From the NCBI RefSeq assembly GCF_020379485.1, contig NW_026016705.1, positions 21,398-85,397 on the forward strand: a stretch of 64,000 nt of DNA. Reading direction: 5' to 3'. Positions 44,233 through 57,026 of this stretch are shown here, in pieces. A program made the translations under genes and the position numbers. Under the pieces are notes generated by a model that was not told the origin of the DNA, ran no database searches, and saw nothing but the letters and a program-made list of their open reading frames with translations. This DNA comes from Brassica napus (taxonomy: Eukaryota > Streptophyta > Magnoliopsida > Brassicales > Brassicaceae). How positions within the stretch are numbered: the stretch's first letter is position 1; each line of letters opens with the position of its first letter.

Positions 44233-45141
44233 TCAGCTCCTAGGAGTAAGATCAATGAGTCCAAGTCTTGATAGTATGGACTCCATTGTCTTTACTCTCG
44301 CTGCCTTAGTAAACACATCTGCAAGCTGATCTTCACTTCTTGTATAACATGGCAATATCACTCCAAGTATAATCATCTGCCTCACCTTGTGACAATCAAC
44401 TTCTATATGCTTCGTCCTCTCATGAAAGACTGAGTTAGAAGCAATGTGGATAGCTGCTTGATTGTCACAATGCATTGTCATAGGAGTACTCTGCTCAATC
44501 TCCAAATGCTTCAAGATCCCCTTGATCCACACCAACTCGTTTGTCAGCTTCAACATGGCTCTATACTCAGCTTCAGCACTTGAACAGGAGATAACCTTCT
44601 GCTTCTTACTCTTCCAAGTGACCAAGTTCCCTCCAATGAATGTACAATACCCAGTAGTTGATCTCCTGTCCACTCTATCTCCTGCCCAATCAGCATCACA
44701 ATATCCAACCACTTCTGTACTGCCATTACAACCCATCCAAACTCCTTGACCAGACGTGCCACTCAAATACCTCAGTATCCTATCAACCATCTTCCAATGA
44801 TGAACCTTTGGTGCCTGCATATGCTGGCTCACTTGATTCACTGCAAAGCATATATCAGGTCTTGTAATCGTCAAGTAGATCAGCTTTCCAACCATCCTCC
44901 TATACAGCTTAGCATCCTCAAACAACTGGTTCTCTTCAACCTCCCCCTCACGCAGACCTTATACCCCTCCTCAAGAGGTGTCTTAGCTATCTTTCCTCCA
45001 AGCACATCAGCTTCCTTTAGCATATCCATTGCATACTTCCTTTGAGACATGAACAAACCCTCCTTTGATCTGCATATCTCAATCCCCAAGAAATACTTCA
45101 TCTCTCCCAAGTCTTTGATATCAAATACTGACCTGAGAAAC
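44233..45141 (-). pseudogene. Copia-5 pol, 3' part (RT end and RNase H), frameshifted
   Basis: Two overlapping frames. 44880-45110 holds the RT end (FLGIEICRSK, MSQRKYAMD). A 1-bp loss near 44957, in the EEGYKV stretch, shifts to 44233-44925 with RNase H (GYCDADWAGD ... VDCHKVRQ). Cut at GAAAC (45137-45141) by CRM-I copy 2. Confidence 0.88.
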
Positions 45142-45960
45142 TAATACGTCCCTAGATTGCTTCTCTGGATAGTATGGGATAGATCCTTGCTAGAACGAAT
45201 CAAAGACTCAAGCTCTACAAGGTTGTGGATCGATTGGTGACACAAGAGGCTGCGGAAAGGCTCCTTGATACTCCTAAGTGACTAGATCGGATATGACACA
45301 CCGAGATAGACACTCTTAGGTTGTTGGATACTACACACCAACAAGAACACTCAACAACTCGCGGACAAGCAGTAGAGAGAACAAAGAAAAGGTTTATGAT
45401 AAAAGATAATTGATTATTGATAAGGGGTTCAAAGTACACTTATATAAGAGAAGTTGGAACAGACTCCAAGCTTCTCGAAAACTATCAAGAGAGTAAAGGC
45501 ACACGCTCTCTTGAAAATAGAAACAAAAGACAAGTTTGAAAACATGAAATGAAAGACATAATATAACATAAGGTTGATCCGGGATAAGGTTGGATCGAGA
45601 TCATCAACTAAGAGATTTGAGAAGCAAATCTATGGCCTCGTTAAAAACCTATCTTTGGAAAACCCATTGGGACAAAACCAAAGATAGGGAAAAAGAGCAC
45701 ACATAGATTGCTTGCTTAGTTGATGATCAGCTTGATGGTGAAGTAGCTTGAATGGTGATAAGTGTGTCTTGGTTGATCAAGCTTCTACCAAGACATTCCT
45801 CTTGCTTCCATGACCTCTTAACCAATCCTCCAATAACTTGCGTGAGCTTCCTTGATCTTGATCGAGTCATAGGTCCTTTGGCAAGGCTAGAACATCTCCA
45901 TCAGTTGGCTTATCCAGATCCTCATCATCTCCATTAGCTAGTTGGTCCATGATCACATCA
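45142..45960 (-). repeat. 3' LTR of CRM-I copy 2
   Basis: 819 bp. Carries a 1-bp deletion in the CTTTTGG run near 45880 that truncates the pol tail encoded here. Conserved hairpin at 45648-45688. The polypurine tract (sense AAGAGGGAGGGGA) follows at 45961-45973. Confidence 0.92.
45648..45688 (-). other. Conserved LTR hairpin (CRM-I copy 2, 3' LTR)
   Basis: Perfect 11-bp stem as in CRM-I copy 1, loop with the CCCAATGGG core in sense orientation. Confidence 0.75.
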
Positions 45961-48900
45961 TCCCCTCCCTCTTGAAAAGGATTTGTCCTCAAATCTGGCT
46001 CATCTGCAACAAAAGGGATCAAGTCAGTAACATTGAAGCTATCACTTATGTCGTACTTACCTTGCAGATCAAGTTTGTAGGCATTGTCATTGATCCTCTT
46101 GGTGACTTCAAAAGGGCCATCAATCCTCGGCATTAGCTTAGACTTCCTCTCTTTTGGAAACCTTTCTTTCCTCAAGTGAACCCATACTTGATCTCCAACT
46201 TCAAAGATCATCTCACGCCTTCCCTTGTTGGCTTGTTTGGCGTATTGCTTAGTTTTCTCTTCTAGATTGCGCTTAGCTTGCTCATGAATCTGCTGAACCA
46301 TCTCAGCTTTCTTTTTCCCATCCATACTAACCCTTTCACACTCAGGTAAAGGTATTAGATCCAAAGGTGAGATGGGATTGAACCCATAAACAATTTCAAA
46401 AGGAGAAAACTTAGAAGCAGAATGCATAGCATGATTGTATGCAAATTCACAATGAGGTAAGTAATCTTCCCATGATTTCAAGTTCTTTTTGATGAATGCA
46501 CGCAGGAGAGTACCTAAGGTTCTATTAACTACTTCAGTCTGCCCATCAGTTTGTGGATGACAAGTAGTAGAAAACAATAGCTTAGTTCCTAGTTTAGACC
46601 ACAATGTTTTCCAAAAGTAGCTAAGGAATTTAGTATCTCTATCTGAAACTATAGTCCTAGGCATTCCATGCAAACGTACCACTTCTTTAAAGAACAAATT
46701 AGCTACATGTAATGCATCATCAGTCTTATTGCAAGCTATGAAATGTGCCATTTTAGAGAATCTATCAACAACCACAAAGATAGAATCCTTTCCAGTCCTA
46801 GTTCTAGGCAAACCCATAACAAAATCCATAGATATATCATTCCAAGGATGAGTAGGAATAGGCAAAGGAGTATACAAACCGTGAGGTTGAACTTTAGACT
46901 TTGCAAGCTTGCAAGTTGTGCACCTTCCACAGATTCTCTCCACATCTCTTTTCATATGCGGCCAATAGAAGTGATCCTGCAAAACTTTAAGGGTTTTTGC
47001 TATACCAAAATGACCCATCAAGCTTCCTCCATGGGATTCTCTGACAAATAGATCTCTCAAAGAGCAATTAGGCACACATAAACGATTGTCATAGAATAAG
47101 AATCCATCATGCCTAAAATAATGTCCTGAAGCATACTTAGCACATGATTTATAAGCTTCTTGAAAGTCAGGATCAGATTCATACATTTCTTTAATCTGCT
47201 CAAAGCCTAGCAACTTAGCATCAAGAGTAGTTAAGAGGACATACCTTCGGGATAGTGCATCAGCAACTATATTCTCCTTACCTTGTTTGTATTTGATCAC
47301 ATACGGGAAGGTTTCAATGAATTCTACCCATCTAGCATGTCTCTTGCTGAGCTTACTTTGTCCTTTGAGATACTTGAGAGATTCATGGTCGGTGTGAATG
47401 ACAAACTCCTTTGGCCAGAGATAATGCTGCCAAGTCTGTAGAGCTCTCACCAAGGCGTAGAGTTCTTTGTCATAAGTGGCATAGTTGAGAGTAGCTCCAC
47501 TGAGTTTCTCACTGAAGTAAGCAATAGGTCTTTTATCCTGCATCAACACAGCACCAATTCCAATTCCTGAGGCATCACATTCTATTTCAAATGTTTTAGA
47601 AAAATCAGGAAGTATGAGAAGAGGAGATTGAGTAAGCTTCTCTTTAAGGAGTTGGAATGCGGCTTCCTGAGCTTCTCCCCACTTGAATCCTACATCCTTC
47701 TTGATTATCTCAGTTAGGGGAGCTGCTAGAGTGCTGAAATCCTTCACAAAGCGCCTATAGAAACCTGCCAGTCCATGAAAACTCCTTACTTCTCCCACTG
47801 TAGTTGGACTCGGCCACTCTTGTATTGCTTTGATCTTTTCCTGATCCACTTTTACACCATCTGCACTTACAACAAAACCTAGAAAGACCAAGTTATCTGT
47901 GCAAAAAGTGCACTTCTTTAGATTGGCATATAGCTTTTCCTTTCTCAAAACATCCAAAACAGCCCTAAGATGTTCTATATGATCTTCTAAGCATTTGCTG
48001 TAAACTAAGATATCATCAAAGTACACAACAACAAAGATGCCTATGAAAGACCTAAGAATATGATTCATCAATCTCATGAATGTACTAGGCGCATTGGTTA
48101 ATCCAAATGGCATAACTAACCATTCATACAAGCCATGTTTAGTTTTAAATGCAGTTTTCCACTCATCTCCTTCTTTCATCCTAATCTGATGATATCCACT
48201 TTTCAAGTCTATCTTAGAAAAGATGCAAGAACCATGCAATTCATCAAGCATATCATCTAATCTAGGAATAGGGTGGCGATACTTCACTGTTATGTTGTTG
48301 ATTGCTCTACAATCAACACACATGCGCCAGCTCCCATCTTTCTTTGGCACAAGGAGCACTGGAACTGCACAAGGACTCAAACTCTCTCGGATATGACCCT
48401 TCTCCATCAGCTCCTCTACTTGTTTCTGCAGTTCTTTGGTTTCAACTGGATTGGTCCTGTATGCTGGACGGTTGGGCAGTGTAGAACCAGGTACAAAGTC
48501 TATTTGGTGCTCAATCCCACGCACTGGAGGCAATCCAATGGGGCTATCTTCTGGAAACACATCTGCATACTCCTGTAAAAGAGAAACTAGTTCACTCGGA
48601 TGATCCGGTGTGTGATCAGTAATGGTTAGAAGAGTCTCTTTAAACATAAGCAAGATAATAGAATTTTGAGAGTAGAGAATTCTTTTGATATCTCCCTGTT
48701 TGGCATAGAGGCTGTGATGCTTGTCATGATCAGGTTTGAGATCAATCTCTTTCGCTTTCTTTTTCTGAAGCTGGATTTGATCTTCATGAACCTCTTTAGG
48801 AGACAAAGGCACCAGCACAGTCTTCTTTCCGTTGAATTCAAAAGAATGTTTGTTGGTGAAGCCATCATGATTCACACGTCTATCATACTGCCAGGGTCTT

Positions 48901-50459
48901 CCAAGGAGTATATGACTGGCTTCCATTGGCAACACATCACACAAGACTTCATCTTCATATCTACCAATGGCTATAGGAACCAGTACTTGAGTAGAAACTT
49001 TCATCTCGCCCTCCTCATTGAGCCACTGCAATCTGTAGGGTCTTGGGTGTTTCTGAATTTTCAAACCCAATTTCTTCACCATAGTCTCACTGGCTACATT
49101 GACACAACTTCCTCCATCAATAATGAGACTGCACACCTTTCCCTGAACCATACACCTTGTGTAGAATAGATTCTCTCGCTGCTCAAACTCTCCATTCTTG
49201 GCTTGCACGTTCAAGAGCCTTCTTGTCACCAACAATCTTCCTTTCACGGGTTCTACTTCACTTTCTTCTTCAGACTCCTCATGATCAGAACCAAACTTCT
49301 CTTCCTCTGATTCATACTCTCCATTCTCAAGAAGAATCATAACCTTTTTGTTGGTGCACTCATTAGCATAATGCCCACGCCCTTGACATTTGAAGCACTT
49401 AACATCTCTAGTTCTTGAACTAGTAATTTCAGCTTTGCCTTTGTCTTTGCTGTATATGCTGCTCGGCTTAGTCTCTTCTTTCTGCTGAGGCTTGCTATCC
49501 TTCAGATAGGATGTTTTCTCTTCTTTAGAGTGGTGGAACTTAGATGATCCATAGCTGCGTGAGTTACCCTTCCTCTTGAGCTGCTGCTCCACTAGAATAG
49601 CTTTGTGCAACATCTCTTCTATTTCCACATAGTGTTGCATCTCCACATTGTCTTGTATCTCACGGTTAAGCCCTCCAAGAAACCTTGCCATAGTGGCTTC
49701 TCTATCCTCCAAGATACTAGCTCTCAACATCAGCAACTCCATGTCTTGATAGTATTCTTCAACAGTTCGTGTTCCTTGGGTAAGTCTTCGCAGCTTTTGA
49801 TGTAGGTCGCGGTGATAGTGACTTGGAACAAACCGTTTGCGCATGAGTGACTTCATCTCGTGCCATGAATCAACCGGATTCTCTTGGTTAAGCCGTCTAG
49901 TAGTTACAAGTTGATCCCACCAACTCAACGCATAATCATAGAATTCAGTTGCTGCAATCTTGATCCTTTGGGCATTGGAGTAGTGTTGGCAATTGAAGAC
50001 AAGCTCGATCTTCTTTTCCCATTCCAAGTAGGCATCTGGATCCACCTTGCCATGGAAGGGTGGAATCTTAAGCTTAAGTCCTGAAAGCTTGTCTTTGCGT
50101 GACCCCCTTCCATCATGTTCACGCCTTGATCTTCCTCTGCTCAGTTCAGAAGAAGAACTACTGCGCTCAGTTGGGTTGTGCTCAGTTCTATTGCGCGAGT
50201 AGTAGTTGTCGGTCTCTTGTGAACCCGCATGCTCTTGCCGTACTGGAGTAGGCCGGTTCCTTCTAGACTCATTGCTATGTCCCTGGCCAGTAGCTTGCCT
50301 CAACTCTTGTCTCATCTCCTCACGTAATTCCTTCATGCTAGCCTTGAGCATATCAGCCATAGTAGAGATCATGGTCTGATTCATTTGCTCGGTCATTTGA
50401 TCTCTCAGCATCTTGTTCTTCCTTACTAGCTCGGCTTCTTCTTCTGATTCTTTCCCCAT
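45867..50459 (-). CDS. Gag-pol polyprotein of CRM-I copy 2 (1530 aa, C-terminus clipped)
   Basis: CRM chromovirus polyprotein from ATG 50459 ([10 protein letters not shown]). Approximate residues: Gag core 130-250, CCHC knuckle [14 protein letters not shown] at 355, protease DGGS at 446, RT YFDD at 816, RNase H ECDASG at 961, integrase zinc region 1146-1176, catalytic D near 1210 (SMDFVMG), D near 1270 (SDRDTKF), E near 1308 (TEVVNR), C-terminal core near 1436, then [13 protein letters not shown] across the polypurine tract. A 1-bp deletion inside the 3' LTR replaces the basic MTRSRSRKL tail with two residues and a stop, losing roughly 48 residues compared with CRM-I copy 1 and CRM-II. The 5' LTR keeps the full-length tail codons. 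Everything upstream is intact. Whether the clipped integrase still works or targets normally cannot be told. Confidence 0.92.
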   Translation of the reverse strand: MGKESEEEAELVRKNKMLRDQMTEQMNQTMISTMADMLKASMKELREEMRQELRQATGQGHSNESRRNRPTPVRQEHAGSQETDNYYSRNRTEHNPTERSSSSSELSRGRSRREHDGRGSRKDKLSGLKLKIPPFHGKVDPDAYLEWEKKIELVFNCQHYSNAQRIKIAATEFYDYALSWWDQLVTTRRLNQENPVDSWHEMKSLMRKRFVPSHYHRDLHQKLRRLTQGTRTVEEYYQDMELLMLRASILEDREATMARFLGGLNREIQDNVEMQHYVEIEEMLHKAILVEQQLKRKGNSRSYGSSKFHHSKEEKTSYLKDSKPQQKEETKPSSIYSKDKGKAEITSSRTRDVKCFKCQGRGHYANECTNKKVMILLENGEYESEEEKFGSDHEESEEESEVEPVKGRLLVTRRLLNVQAKNGEFEQRENLFYTRCMVQGKVCSLIIDGGSCVNVASETMVKKLGLKIQKHPRPYRLQWLNEEGEMKVSTQVLVPIAIGRYEDEVLCDVLPMEASHILLGRPWQYDRRVNHDGFTNKHSFEFNGKKTVLVPLSPKEVHEDQIQLQKKKAKEIDLKPDHDKHHSLYAKQGDIKRILYSQNSIILLMFKETLLTITDHTPDHPSELVSLLQEYADVFPEDSPIGLPPVRGIEHQIDFVPGSTLPNRPAYRTNPVETKELQKQVEELMEKGHIRESLSPCAVPVLLVPKKDGSWRMCVDCRAINNITVKYRHPIPRLDDMLDELHGSCIFSKIDLKSGYHQIRMKEGDEWKTAFKTKHGLYEWLVMPFGLTNAPSTFMRLMNHILRSFIGIFVVVYFDDILVYSKCLEDHIEHLRAVLDVLRKEKLYANLKKCTFCTDNLVFLGFVVSADGVKVDQEKIKAIQEWPSPTTVGEVRSFHGLAGFYRRFVKDFSTLAAPLTEIIKKDVGFKWGEAQEAAFQLLKEKLTQSPLLILPDFSKTFEIECDASGIGIGAVLMQDKRPIAYFSEKLSGATLNYATYDKELYALVRALQTWQHYLWPKEFVIHTDHESLKYLKGQSKLSKRHARWVEFIETFPYVIKYKQGKENIVADALSRRYVLLTTLDAKLLGFEQIKEMYESDPDFQEAYKSCAKYASGHYFRHDGFLFYDNRLCVPNCSLRDLFVRESHGGSLMGHFGIAKTLKVLQDHFYWPHMKRDVERICGRCTTCKLAKSKVQPHGLYTPLPIPTHPWNDISMDFVMGLPRTRTGKDSIFVVVDRFSKMAHFIACNKTDDALHVANLFFKEVVRLHGMPRTIVSDRDTKFLSYFWKTLWSKLGTKLLFSTTCHPQTDGQTEVVNRTLGTLLRAFIKKNLKSWEDYLPHCEFAYNHAMHSASKFSPFEIVYGFNPISPLDLIPLPECERVSMDGKKKAEMVQQIHEQAKRNLEEKTKQYAKQANKGRREMIFEVGDQVWVHLRKERFPKERKSKLMPRIDGPFEVTKRINDNAYKLDLQGKYDISDSFNVTDLIPFVADEPDLRTNPFQEGGDDVIMDQLANGDDEDLDKPTDGDVLALPKDL

Positions 50460-50997
50460 TGGTACCTAGAATCAATAACAACACTCAACCAGTAAATAGT
50501 TCCAATAAACTGATCGTAATCAGTAGATGATCAAGAGATTTTAAACTGAAAATAACTGGCGGTAAAAGAAAACTTGATTATCAAGCAAAGAAGAATTCAA
50601 ATCGACAACTTGAAAATCACAATAGAAACGCGATCAAGGTAGGTTTGTTAATCAGATTTCGACGACACACAAGTAGATCTAGTTGTTATAGGTGATTTAA
50701 AACAGATCACACGATCAATTAGATTCAAACAAAAGATCAAATCTAGAATATGAATCGATAACAATCGGATCTAAAAACGCGAAACCTAGATCTATCAATC
50801 TCAAACTCTTAACAATTAGATCGACACAAAATGATTAGATCACACACTCAAACGACCACGGATCACAGATCAATCAATGGATATTGCGAAACAAAGAACA
50901 GATCAGTTGAAACAAAACGGATCGATCTAAAACTGATCAAGAAGATGAACAGGTTAAATCGAAACAAAAGAGAAACGAGTACTTCCCTAACCAGAGA
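50460..50997 (-). other. Non-coding leader of CRM-I copy 2
   Basis: 538 bp, matching the leader of CRM-I copy 1, GATC-rich, no coding frame supported. Confidence 0.6.
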
Positions 50998-51010
50998 TGC
51001 TCTGATACCA
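50998..51010 (-). other. Primer-binding site of CRM-I copy 2
   Basis: Sense TGGTATCAGAGCA, 2 nt from the 5' LTR; initiator-Met tRNA type. Confidence 0.88.
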
Positions 51011-51012
51011 CA

Positions 51013-51831
51013 TAATACGTCCCTAGATTGCTTCTCTGGATAGTATGGGATAGATCCTTGCTAGAACGAATCAAAGACTCAAGCTCTACAAGGTTGTGGA
51101 TCGATTGGTGACACAAGAGGCTGCGGAAAGGCTCCTTGATACTCCTAAGTGACTAGATCGGATATGACACACCGAGATAGACACTCTTGGGTTGTTGGAT
51201 ACTACACACCAACAAGAACACTCAACAACTCGCGGACAAGCAGTAGAGAGAACAAAGAAAGGTTTATGATAAAAGATAATTGATTATTGATAAGGGGTTC
51301 AAAGTACACTTATATAAGAGAAGTTGGAACAGACTCCAAGCTTCTCGAAAACTATCAAGAGAGTAAAGGCACACGCTCTCTTGAAAATAGAAACAAAAGA
51401 CAAGTTTGAAAACATGAAATGAAAGACATAATATAACATAAGGTTGATCCGGGATAAGGTTGGATCGAGATCATCAACTAAGAGATTTGAGAAGCAAATC
51501 TATGGCCTCGTTAAAAACCTATCTTTGGAAAACCCATTGGGACAAAACCAAAGATAGGGAAAAAGAGCACACATAGATTGCTTGCTTAGTTGATGATCAG
51601 CTTGATGGTGAAGTAGCTTGAATGGTGATAAGTGTGTCTTGGTTGATCAAGCTTCTACCAAGACATTCCTCTTGCTTCCATGACCTCTTAACCAATCCTC
51701 CAATAACTTGCGTGAGCTTCCTTGATCTTGATCGAGTCATAGGTCCTTTTGGCAAGGCTAGATCATCTCCATCAGTTGGCTTATCCAGATCCTCATCATC
51801 TCCATTAGCTAGTTGGTCCATGATCACATCA
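51013..51831 (-). repeat. 5' LTR of CRM-I copy 2
   Basis: 819 bp with TATA box (sense TATATAAG, 51309-51316), hairpin at 51518-51558 and an undamaged copy of the pol tail codons (51597-51827). Confidence 0.92.
51518..51558 (-). other. Conserved LTR hairpin (CRM-I copy 2, 5' LTR)
   Basis: Perfect 11-bp stem CCTATCTTTGG / CCAAAGATAGG, as in the other CRM-I LTRs. Confidence 0.75.
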
Positions 51832-51836
51832 GAAAC

Positions 51837-54800
51837 TCTTTAGTGGCTTTAATCCCAGCCTTATCACTCCCTGTGATAATCAAATCATCCACATACACTA
51901 GAATCACAATGATCCCTGATGGCCCGACCAGTGTGAAGAGTGTGTGATCTAGTTCAGACTTCCTGAACCCTCTCCCATTGAGTGTTGTACTCAGCTTCCT
52001 GTACCAGGCTCTAGGAGACTGCTTCAACCCATATATAGCTTTCTTCAATCTCAAAACATTTCCTGGCTTTACTAGATGCTCAAGACCAGGAGGAGGAAGC
52101 ATATATACCTCATCTTCTAGCTCACCTTGCAGGAAAGCATTCTTCACATCCATCTGCCACAAATCCCACTCCAAGTTTGTTGCAATGGATAACACAATTC
52201 GAATTGTGTGAAGCTTGGCCACTGGTGCAAAAGTATCAATGTAATCTTCTCCATAAGTCTGTGTAAATCCTCTTGCAACCAGCCTGGTCTTGTGCCTATC
52301 TATCTCCCCATTTGCAAGATATTTAATGGTGAAGATCCATCTGCTTGAAACTGCCTTCTTCCCTCTAGGTAATTCACTCTCATACCAAGTGTCATTCCTG
52401 ATCATTGCATCCCTTTCATCTCCTACTGAATCTCTCCAAACCTTGTGCTTCATAGCTTCTTCATAAGATCTTGGTATCTCATTCTCATCCAAGTTACACA
52501 TAAACACCATGTGCTCTTCTGGAAACTCAGCAAAGGAACACATGGCTTGAGAGGGATGCTCCACAGCCTGGGCATTGTAGTACACTCTCGTGTTTACCCA
52601 GTTGGAAGGATCCCTCCTTATCCTTGTGCTCCTCCGCAAGGTCTCAACCTGTTCTTCAGCCTGAACATTCTCTTGTGCTTCCTCTCTTAAACCAGTAGGT
52701 TCTCCCTGCTCATTTCCAGCAGGTTCTCCCTGCTCATTTCCACCTGACTGAGCTCCACTCTCTACTTCCTGTGTCTCCTCCTGATCATGCTGACCTGAAT
52801 CCTCTTGGTTATGCTCCTGCTCCCCTGATTCAGATCCATTCCCCCTCTCATGATCAAGAGGAGTTGTTCCTCCAGCTTCTCCAGCTTGATTAGTAGGTCC
52901 TGTTCTTCCTGGTTCCTGATCTTGGGATAATCCTATCCCTAGCCTCTCCAACAACACCCTCAATGTTGTTGCCTTCTCTGATGGAGCTCGGGACAGATCC
53001 TCTAGGTCTTCCCATTTCTTCTCCTCATAATACCCTTTAGACTCAACAAACTTCACTTCTCTAGATACCATAACCCTCCTAGTTATTGGATCATAACATT
53101 TGTAGCCTTTCTGAGTGATTGAGTACCCAATGAACATAGCTTTAGTACTCTTTGCTTCTAGCTTGTTCCTTCTTTCTCCGGGACTCATCACATAACATAA
53201 GCACCCAAAGACTCTCAAATGATCAATGTGTGGCTTGGTCTTGTTCAATACTTCAAAGGGAGACAGTTTCTTCAAGACACGGGTTGGCACTCTATTGATG
53301 AGATAGCAAGCAGTCTGAACAGCATCACTCCAAAACCTCTTAGGGACATTCATGTGGAACATGATTGATCTCGCAACCTCCATCAAATGTCTGTTCTTCC
53401 TCTCTGCCACCCCATTTTGTTGTGGTGTGTAAGGACAGCTAGTTTGTTGCACAATCCCATGCTTTGCAAGATGACTCTTGAAAGCATTACTAGTGTATTC
53501 TCCTCCATTATCAGACCTCAGAATCTTCACAGTGGCATTGTACTGATTAGTAACATATGCTTGGAAGTTCATGAAGGCTTCTAGGACTCTGTCTTTGGAG
53601 GGAATCATGGTGATCCATGTGTACTTTGACTTCTCATCAATGAAAGTCACAAAGTACTTATGGCTGTCTCTAGACATGCAGGGAGCTGTCCACACGTCTG
53701 AATGCACCAGATCAAAGCAATTCTCATATCTGGTTTCTGATGTTGGGAAGACAGTCCTACAGTGCTTTCCAAGTATACACGCTTCACACTCCAAGTGATT
53801 GAACGCCATACTTGGTAGAATCAGTTCAATTGCCTTGGCATGAGGATGTCCCAGCCTTGCATGCCATGTGAGATTATCACACCTATCCGTTGTGCTGCTT
53901 AAACACACAGACTCCACAGGACTAGGCGCCTCAGTTGTTTGGAGATGATAGAGCTGATGCTTGCTGTCTCCTCTGCCAATAACCCTTCCAGTCTTCAAAT
54001 CCTGGAACTCAACTTCATTTGGTCTGAAAACCACTTGACAATCCAGATCAACTGTAGCCTTCTTAACTGAGATTAGATTGGATGTAAACTGAGGTAGGTA
54101 GAAGGCAGTAGAGTTCTTCTCAAACAGCTTGAGGTTTCCCACTCCTTCTATTGGGATCCTGGTACCATTGGCTATCATGACACTCCCTGTTGCTGCTTTA
54201 ACCTCACTGATTAGTCTCTTGTCACTGATCATGTGGTGTGTTGCTCCAGAGTCAATGATGATGGGTTTAGATGTGGATGCTTTGGCAGGAGCACCCAGAC
54301 TCCGGGTCGTAGCCAAAGCATACACATGCTTAACCAACTCATCCCATTCCTTCTTTGTCACACACTCATCTGCCCTCTTGGTATCCATTCCTCTCATATC
54401 CGCACTGTCTCCTACTGTTTCTCCCATGTAAGCTGAGTATGAACACTCTCCTATAACCATCTGCTGAAGTACATCCTTGATTCTCTTCAAGATTACACTC
54501 ATCCTGCCACTTAAGTGCTCAGACTCGCTATCCTTTCTCCATACCCTTCTCTTCATTAACCACTCCTTAGAAAGTTTTCTCAACCTTCCCCTCTTACAGC
54601 TTGTACCTCCCTTCCATCTTTCTGGCTTCCTGTTCATTTCCCACACATCACAAGTATATTTAACAAGCTCACATACCTCTTCCATAAGGAAGCTGAAGAT
54701 CACATCTTGCTTCCTCCTTTCTCGACTACATCTCGGATTTGATGTGTGTGTCTTCACCACATCTAGCTCTGACCACACTTCTCTCAGCCTTCCCACAAGC

Positions 54801-55110
54801 TGATAACACTCATCCTTTCCTTGTCTCAAGCCGCGGATCACCCCTCTGTCCTCAATGACTTCACAAGCTTGGACTTGCCTAAAGTTGCTTCAATCTCACT
54901 CTTTGTAGTGTTTCCTTGAACAACTTCATTTCCCAGCTTCAGACCTCTTGTCTGACCTTCTTCAGTAGCCATTTCCATGAAAGGTTTCCCCTTTCCATGA
55001 CTACTCCATAACCCACAGCTTTCCAAAGCTCTTTTAGCCCACCTTGACCACTCGCCAAGCCTCTCCTCTTCAGTCTTCACAGTTGACTCAGGTCTGTGCT
55101 CCATTTCCAT
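51837..55110 (-). pseudogene. Copia-5 gag-pol, 5' part, with unusual Gag and a frameshift
   Basis: First ATG 55110 (MEMEHRPES). The first frame ends at 54838 and continues in a second frame from about 54841, a 1-bp shift. The short Gag keeps the W-rich start (EWSRWAKRALESCGLW, compare VWSRMVKTAVGSKGLW in copia-4) and the R-L-x-x-x-W-x-E-L segment, but I find no CCHC zinc knuckle. Instead comes a basic Arg/Lys/Trp-rich stretch and the motif GECSYSAYMGE shared with copia-6. Protease is DSGATHHMIS; the integrase HHCC and D/D/E residues and RT with YVDD are present. A linker repeat NEQGEPAG/NEQGEPTG lies near 52690-52745. The frame is cut at GAAAC (51832-51836) by CRM-I copy 2. Confidence 0.85.
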
Positions 55111-55247
55111 GTTGAGATGATTTGGATTCACCAGAACCTCTCACGCCACCAAGATAATGAAACCCAGGAGTTAAGAACACCAAGAACACTCAAGAACACT
55201 CAATAACTTTAAGGAAAAAAGGAATCACACTCTCCCACTTTGCGCAA

Positions 55248-55263
55248 CCTGGCTCTGATACCA
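55248..55263 (-). other. Primer-binding site of copia-5
   Basis: Sense TGGTATCAGAGCCAGG abutting the 5' LTR. The leader between it and the gag start holds short repeats of the TTCTTGAGTG kind near 55171-55205. Confidence 0.87.
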
Positions 55264-55781
55264 TATACACTTTTGTGTATTAGAGCATGATTCAACTAAT
55301 CCAGGATAATCAGATGAAAAGATTAAAGAGATTAAGAGATTTTAGTGAGAGAATAGAGAGAGACTCAAAACTCCATTAGATTGATTAATGAGAGAGTTTA
55401 CAACACATATAGATTAGGGATACATCAATTCGTCCAGGTTCACTCTAGCTAGGATAGAAAGCATGTGTAGTCAAAGATGCTTGATTTAAACTAGCCAATA
55501 AGGTTCCTCACATGCTTGGGCATCTTGCTTTAGCTTTCCAGCTGGTGCCAGCCTGTCTAAAGCTCTCTAGCCTTGACCAGACCTTATCCAAACTCCTCCT
55601 TGCTTATTCAGACTCATCCTGGCGTGATTCACTCTTCACATAGATGCAAGGTAACTTCCCAAGTCTTTTACCTCAGTTACCACAGTAACAATAAAGTTAC
55701 TGTGGTAAATCTCCAAGTTACTGCCTGCTCCAAATCCCTTCCTCTATCCATGTATCCACTCTCCATCTCCTCATCTCAACA
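55264..55781 (-). repeat. 5' LTR of copia-5
   Basis: 518 bp, no difference from the 3' LTR found by eye. Perfect inverted repeat at 55677-55708. No clear TATA box; the best candidate is the sense CTATATGTG stretch. Confidence 0.92.
55677..55708 (-). repeat. Perfect 13-bp inverted repeat in copia-5 5' LTR
   Basis: Second copy of the TTACCACAGTAAC / GTTACTGTGGTAA palindrome with six-base spacer, identical to 43986-44017. Confidence 0.85.
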
Positions 55782-57026
55782 CTGGTGATTCTCCACTACT
55801 TTATGTTTCAAAATCAAGCTTCTTACATCGCGATTCATCCTGGTTTGATTAGAATGACAAATAAGCTGTCATATTCCCAAACAGGAAAACTGGGATCACC
55901 TGATTTGAAAGTGGGATAGCTTCTTCATCCTAACTCCTATGAGATTTATTCAGCTTCCTGGTGATTCTCCACTACTTTATGTTTCAAAATCAAGCTTCTT
56001 ACATCGCGATTCATCCTGGTTTGATTAGAATGAGAAATATAAGCTGTCATATTCCCAAACAGGAAAACTGGGATCACCTGATTTGAAAGTGGGATAGCTT
56101 CTTCATCCTAACTCCTGTGAGATTTATTCGACTTCCTGGTGATTCTCCACTACCTTATGTATCAAAATCAAGCTTCTTACATCGCGATTCATCCTGGTTT
56201 GATTAGAATGACAAAGAAGCTGTCATATTCCCAAACAGGAAAACTGGGATCACCTGATTTGAAAGTGGGATAGCTTCTTCATCCTAACTCCTATGAGATT
56301 TATTCGACTTCCTGGTGATTCTCCACTACTTTATGTATCAAAATCAAGCTTCTTACATCGCGATTCATCCTGGTTTGATTAGAATGACAAAGAAGCTGTC
56401 ATATTCCCAAACAGGAAAACTGGGATCACCTGATTTGAAAGTGGGATAGCTTCTTCATCCTAACTCCTATGAGATTTATTCAGCTTCCTGGTGATTCTCC
56501 ACTACTTTATGTTTCAAAATCAAGCTTCTTATATCGCGATTCATCCTGGTTTGATTAGAATGACAAAGAAGCTGTCATATTCCCAAACAGGAAAACTGGG
56601 ATCACCTGATTTGAAAGTGGGATAGCTTCTTCATCCTAACTCCTATGAGATTTATTCAGCTTCCTGATGATTCTCCACTACTTTATGTATCAAAATCAAG
56701 CTTCTTACATCGCGATTCATCCTGGTTTGATTAGAATGACAAAGAAGCTGTCATATTCCCAAATAGGAAAACTGGGATCACCTGATTTGAAAGTGGGATA
56801 GCTTCTTCATCCTAACTCCTGTGAGATTTATTCGACTTCCTGGTGATTCTCCACTACTTTATGTATCAAAATCAAGCTTCTTACATCGCGATTCATCCTG
56901 GTTTGATTAGAATGACAAAGAAGCTGTCATATTCCCAAACAGGAAAACTGGGATCACCTGATTTGAAAGTGGGATAGCTTCTTTATCCTAACTCCTATGA
57001 GATTTATTCAGCTTCCTGGTGATTCT
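55782..57026. repeat. Centromeric satellite block A6
   Basis: About seven monomers. The first 1063 bp (55782-56844) match 14473-15535 with the same rare variants in the same order; only about two differences were noticed (ATATCGCG near 56530, AAATAGG near 56763). The last unit, with CTTTATCC, resembles the unit near 14264. Ends in ATTCT before copia-6. Confidence 0.93.

Larger units (their letters stand above)
45142..51831 (-). mobile_element. CRM-type Ty3/gypsy retrotransposon, CRM-I copy 2
   Basis: 6690-bp element inserted in the RT gene of copia-5, in the same orientation as its host, target duplication GAAAC (45137-45141 and 51832-51836). LTRs of 819 bp differ at about two bases and two 1-bp indels by eye. 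Nearly identical to CRM-I copy 1 but with the gag-pol frame open for 1530 codons. Confidence 0.94.
43573..55781 (-). mobile_element. Copia-5, Ty1/copia element split by CRM-I copy 2
   Basis: Minus-strand element flanked by CTGGT (43568-43572 and 55782-55786). 12.2 kb in all, about 5.5 kb without the nested CRM-I copy. The 518-bp LTRs look identical by eye, yet the coding region has at least two frameshifts. It may have been copied in trans as an already defective element. Its Gag is unusual (see 51837-55110). Confidence 0.92.
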
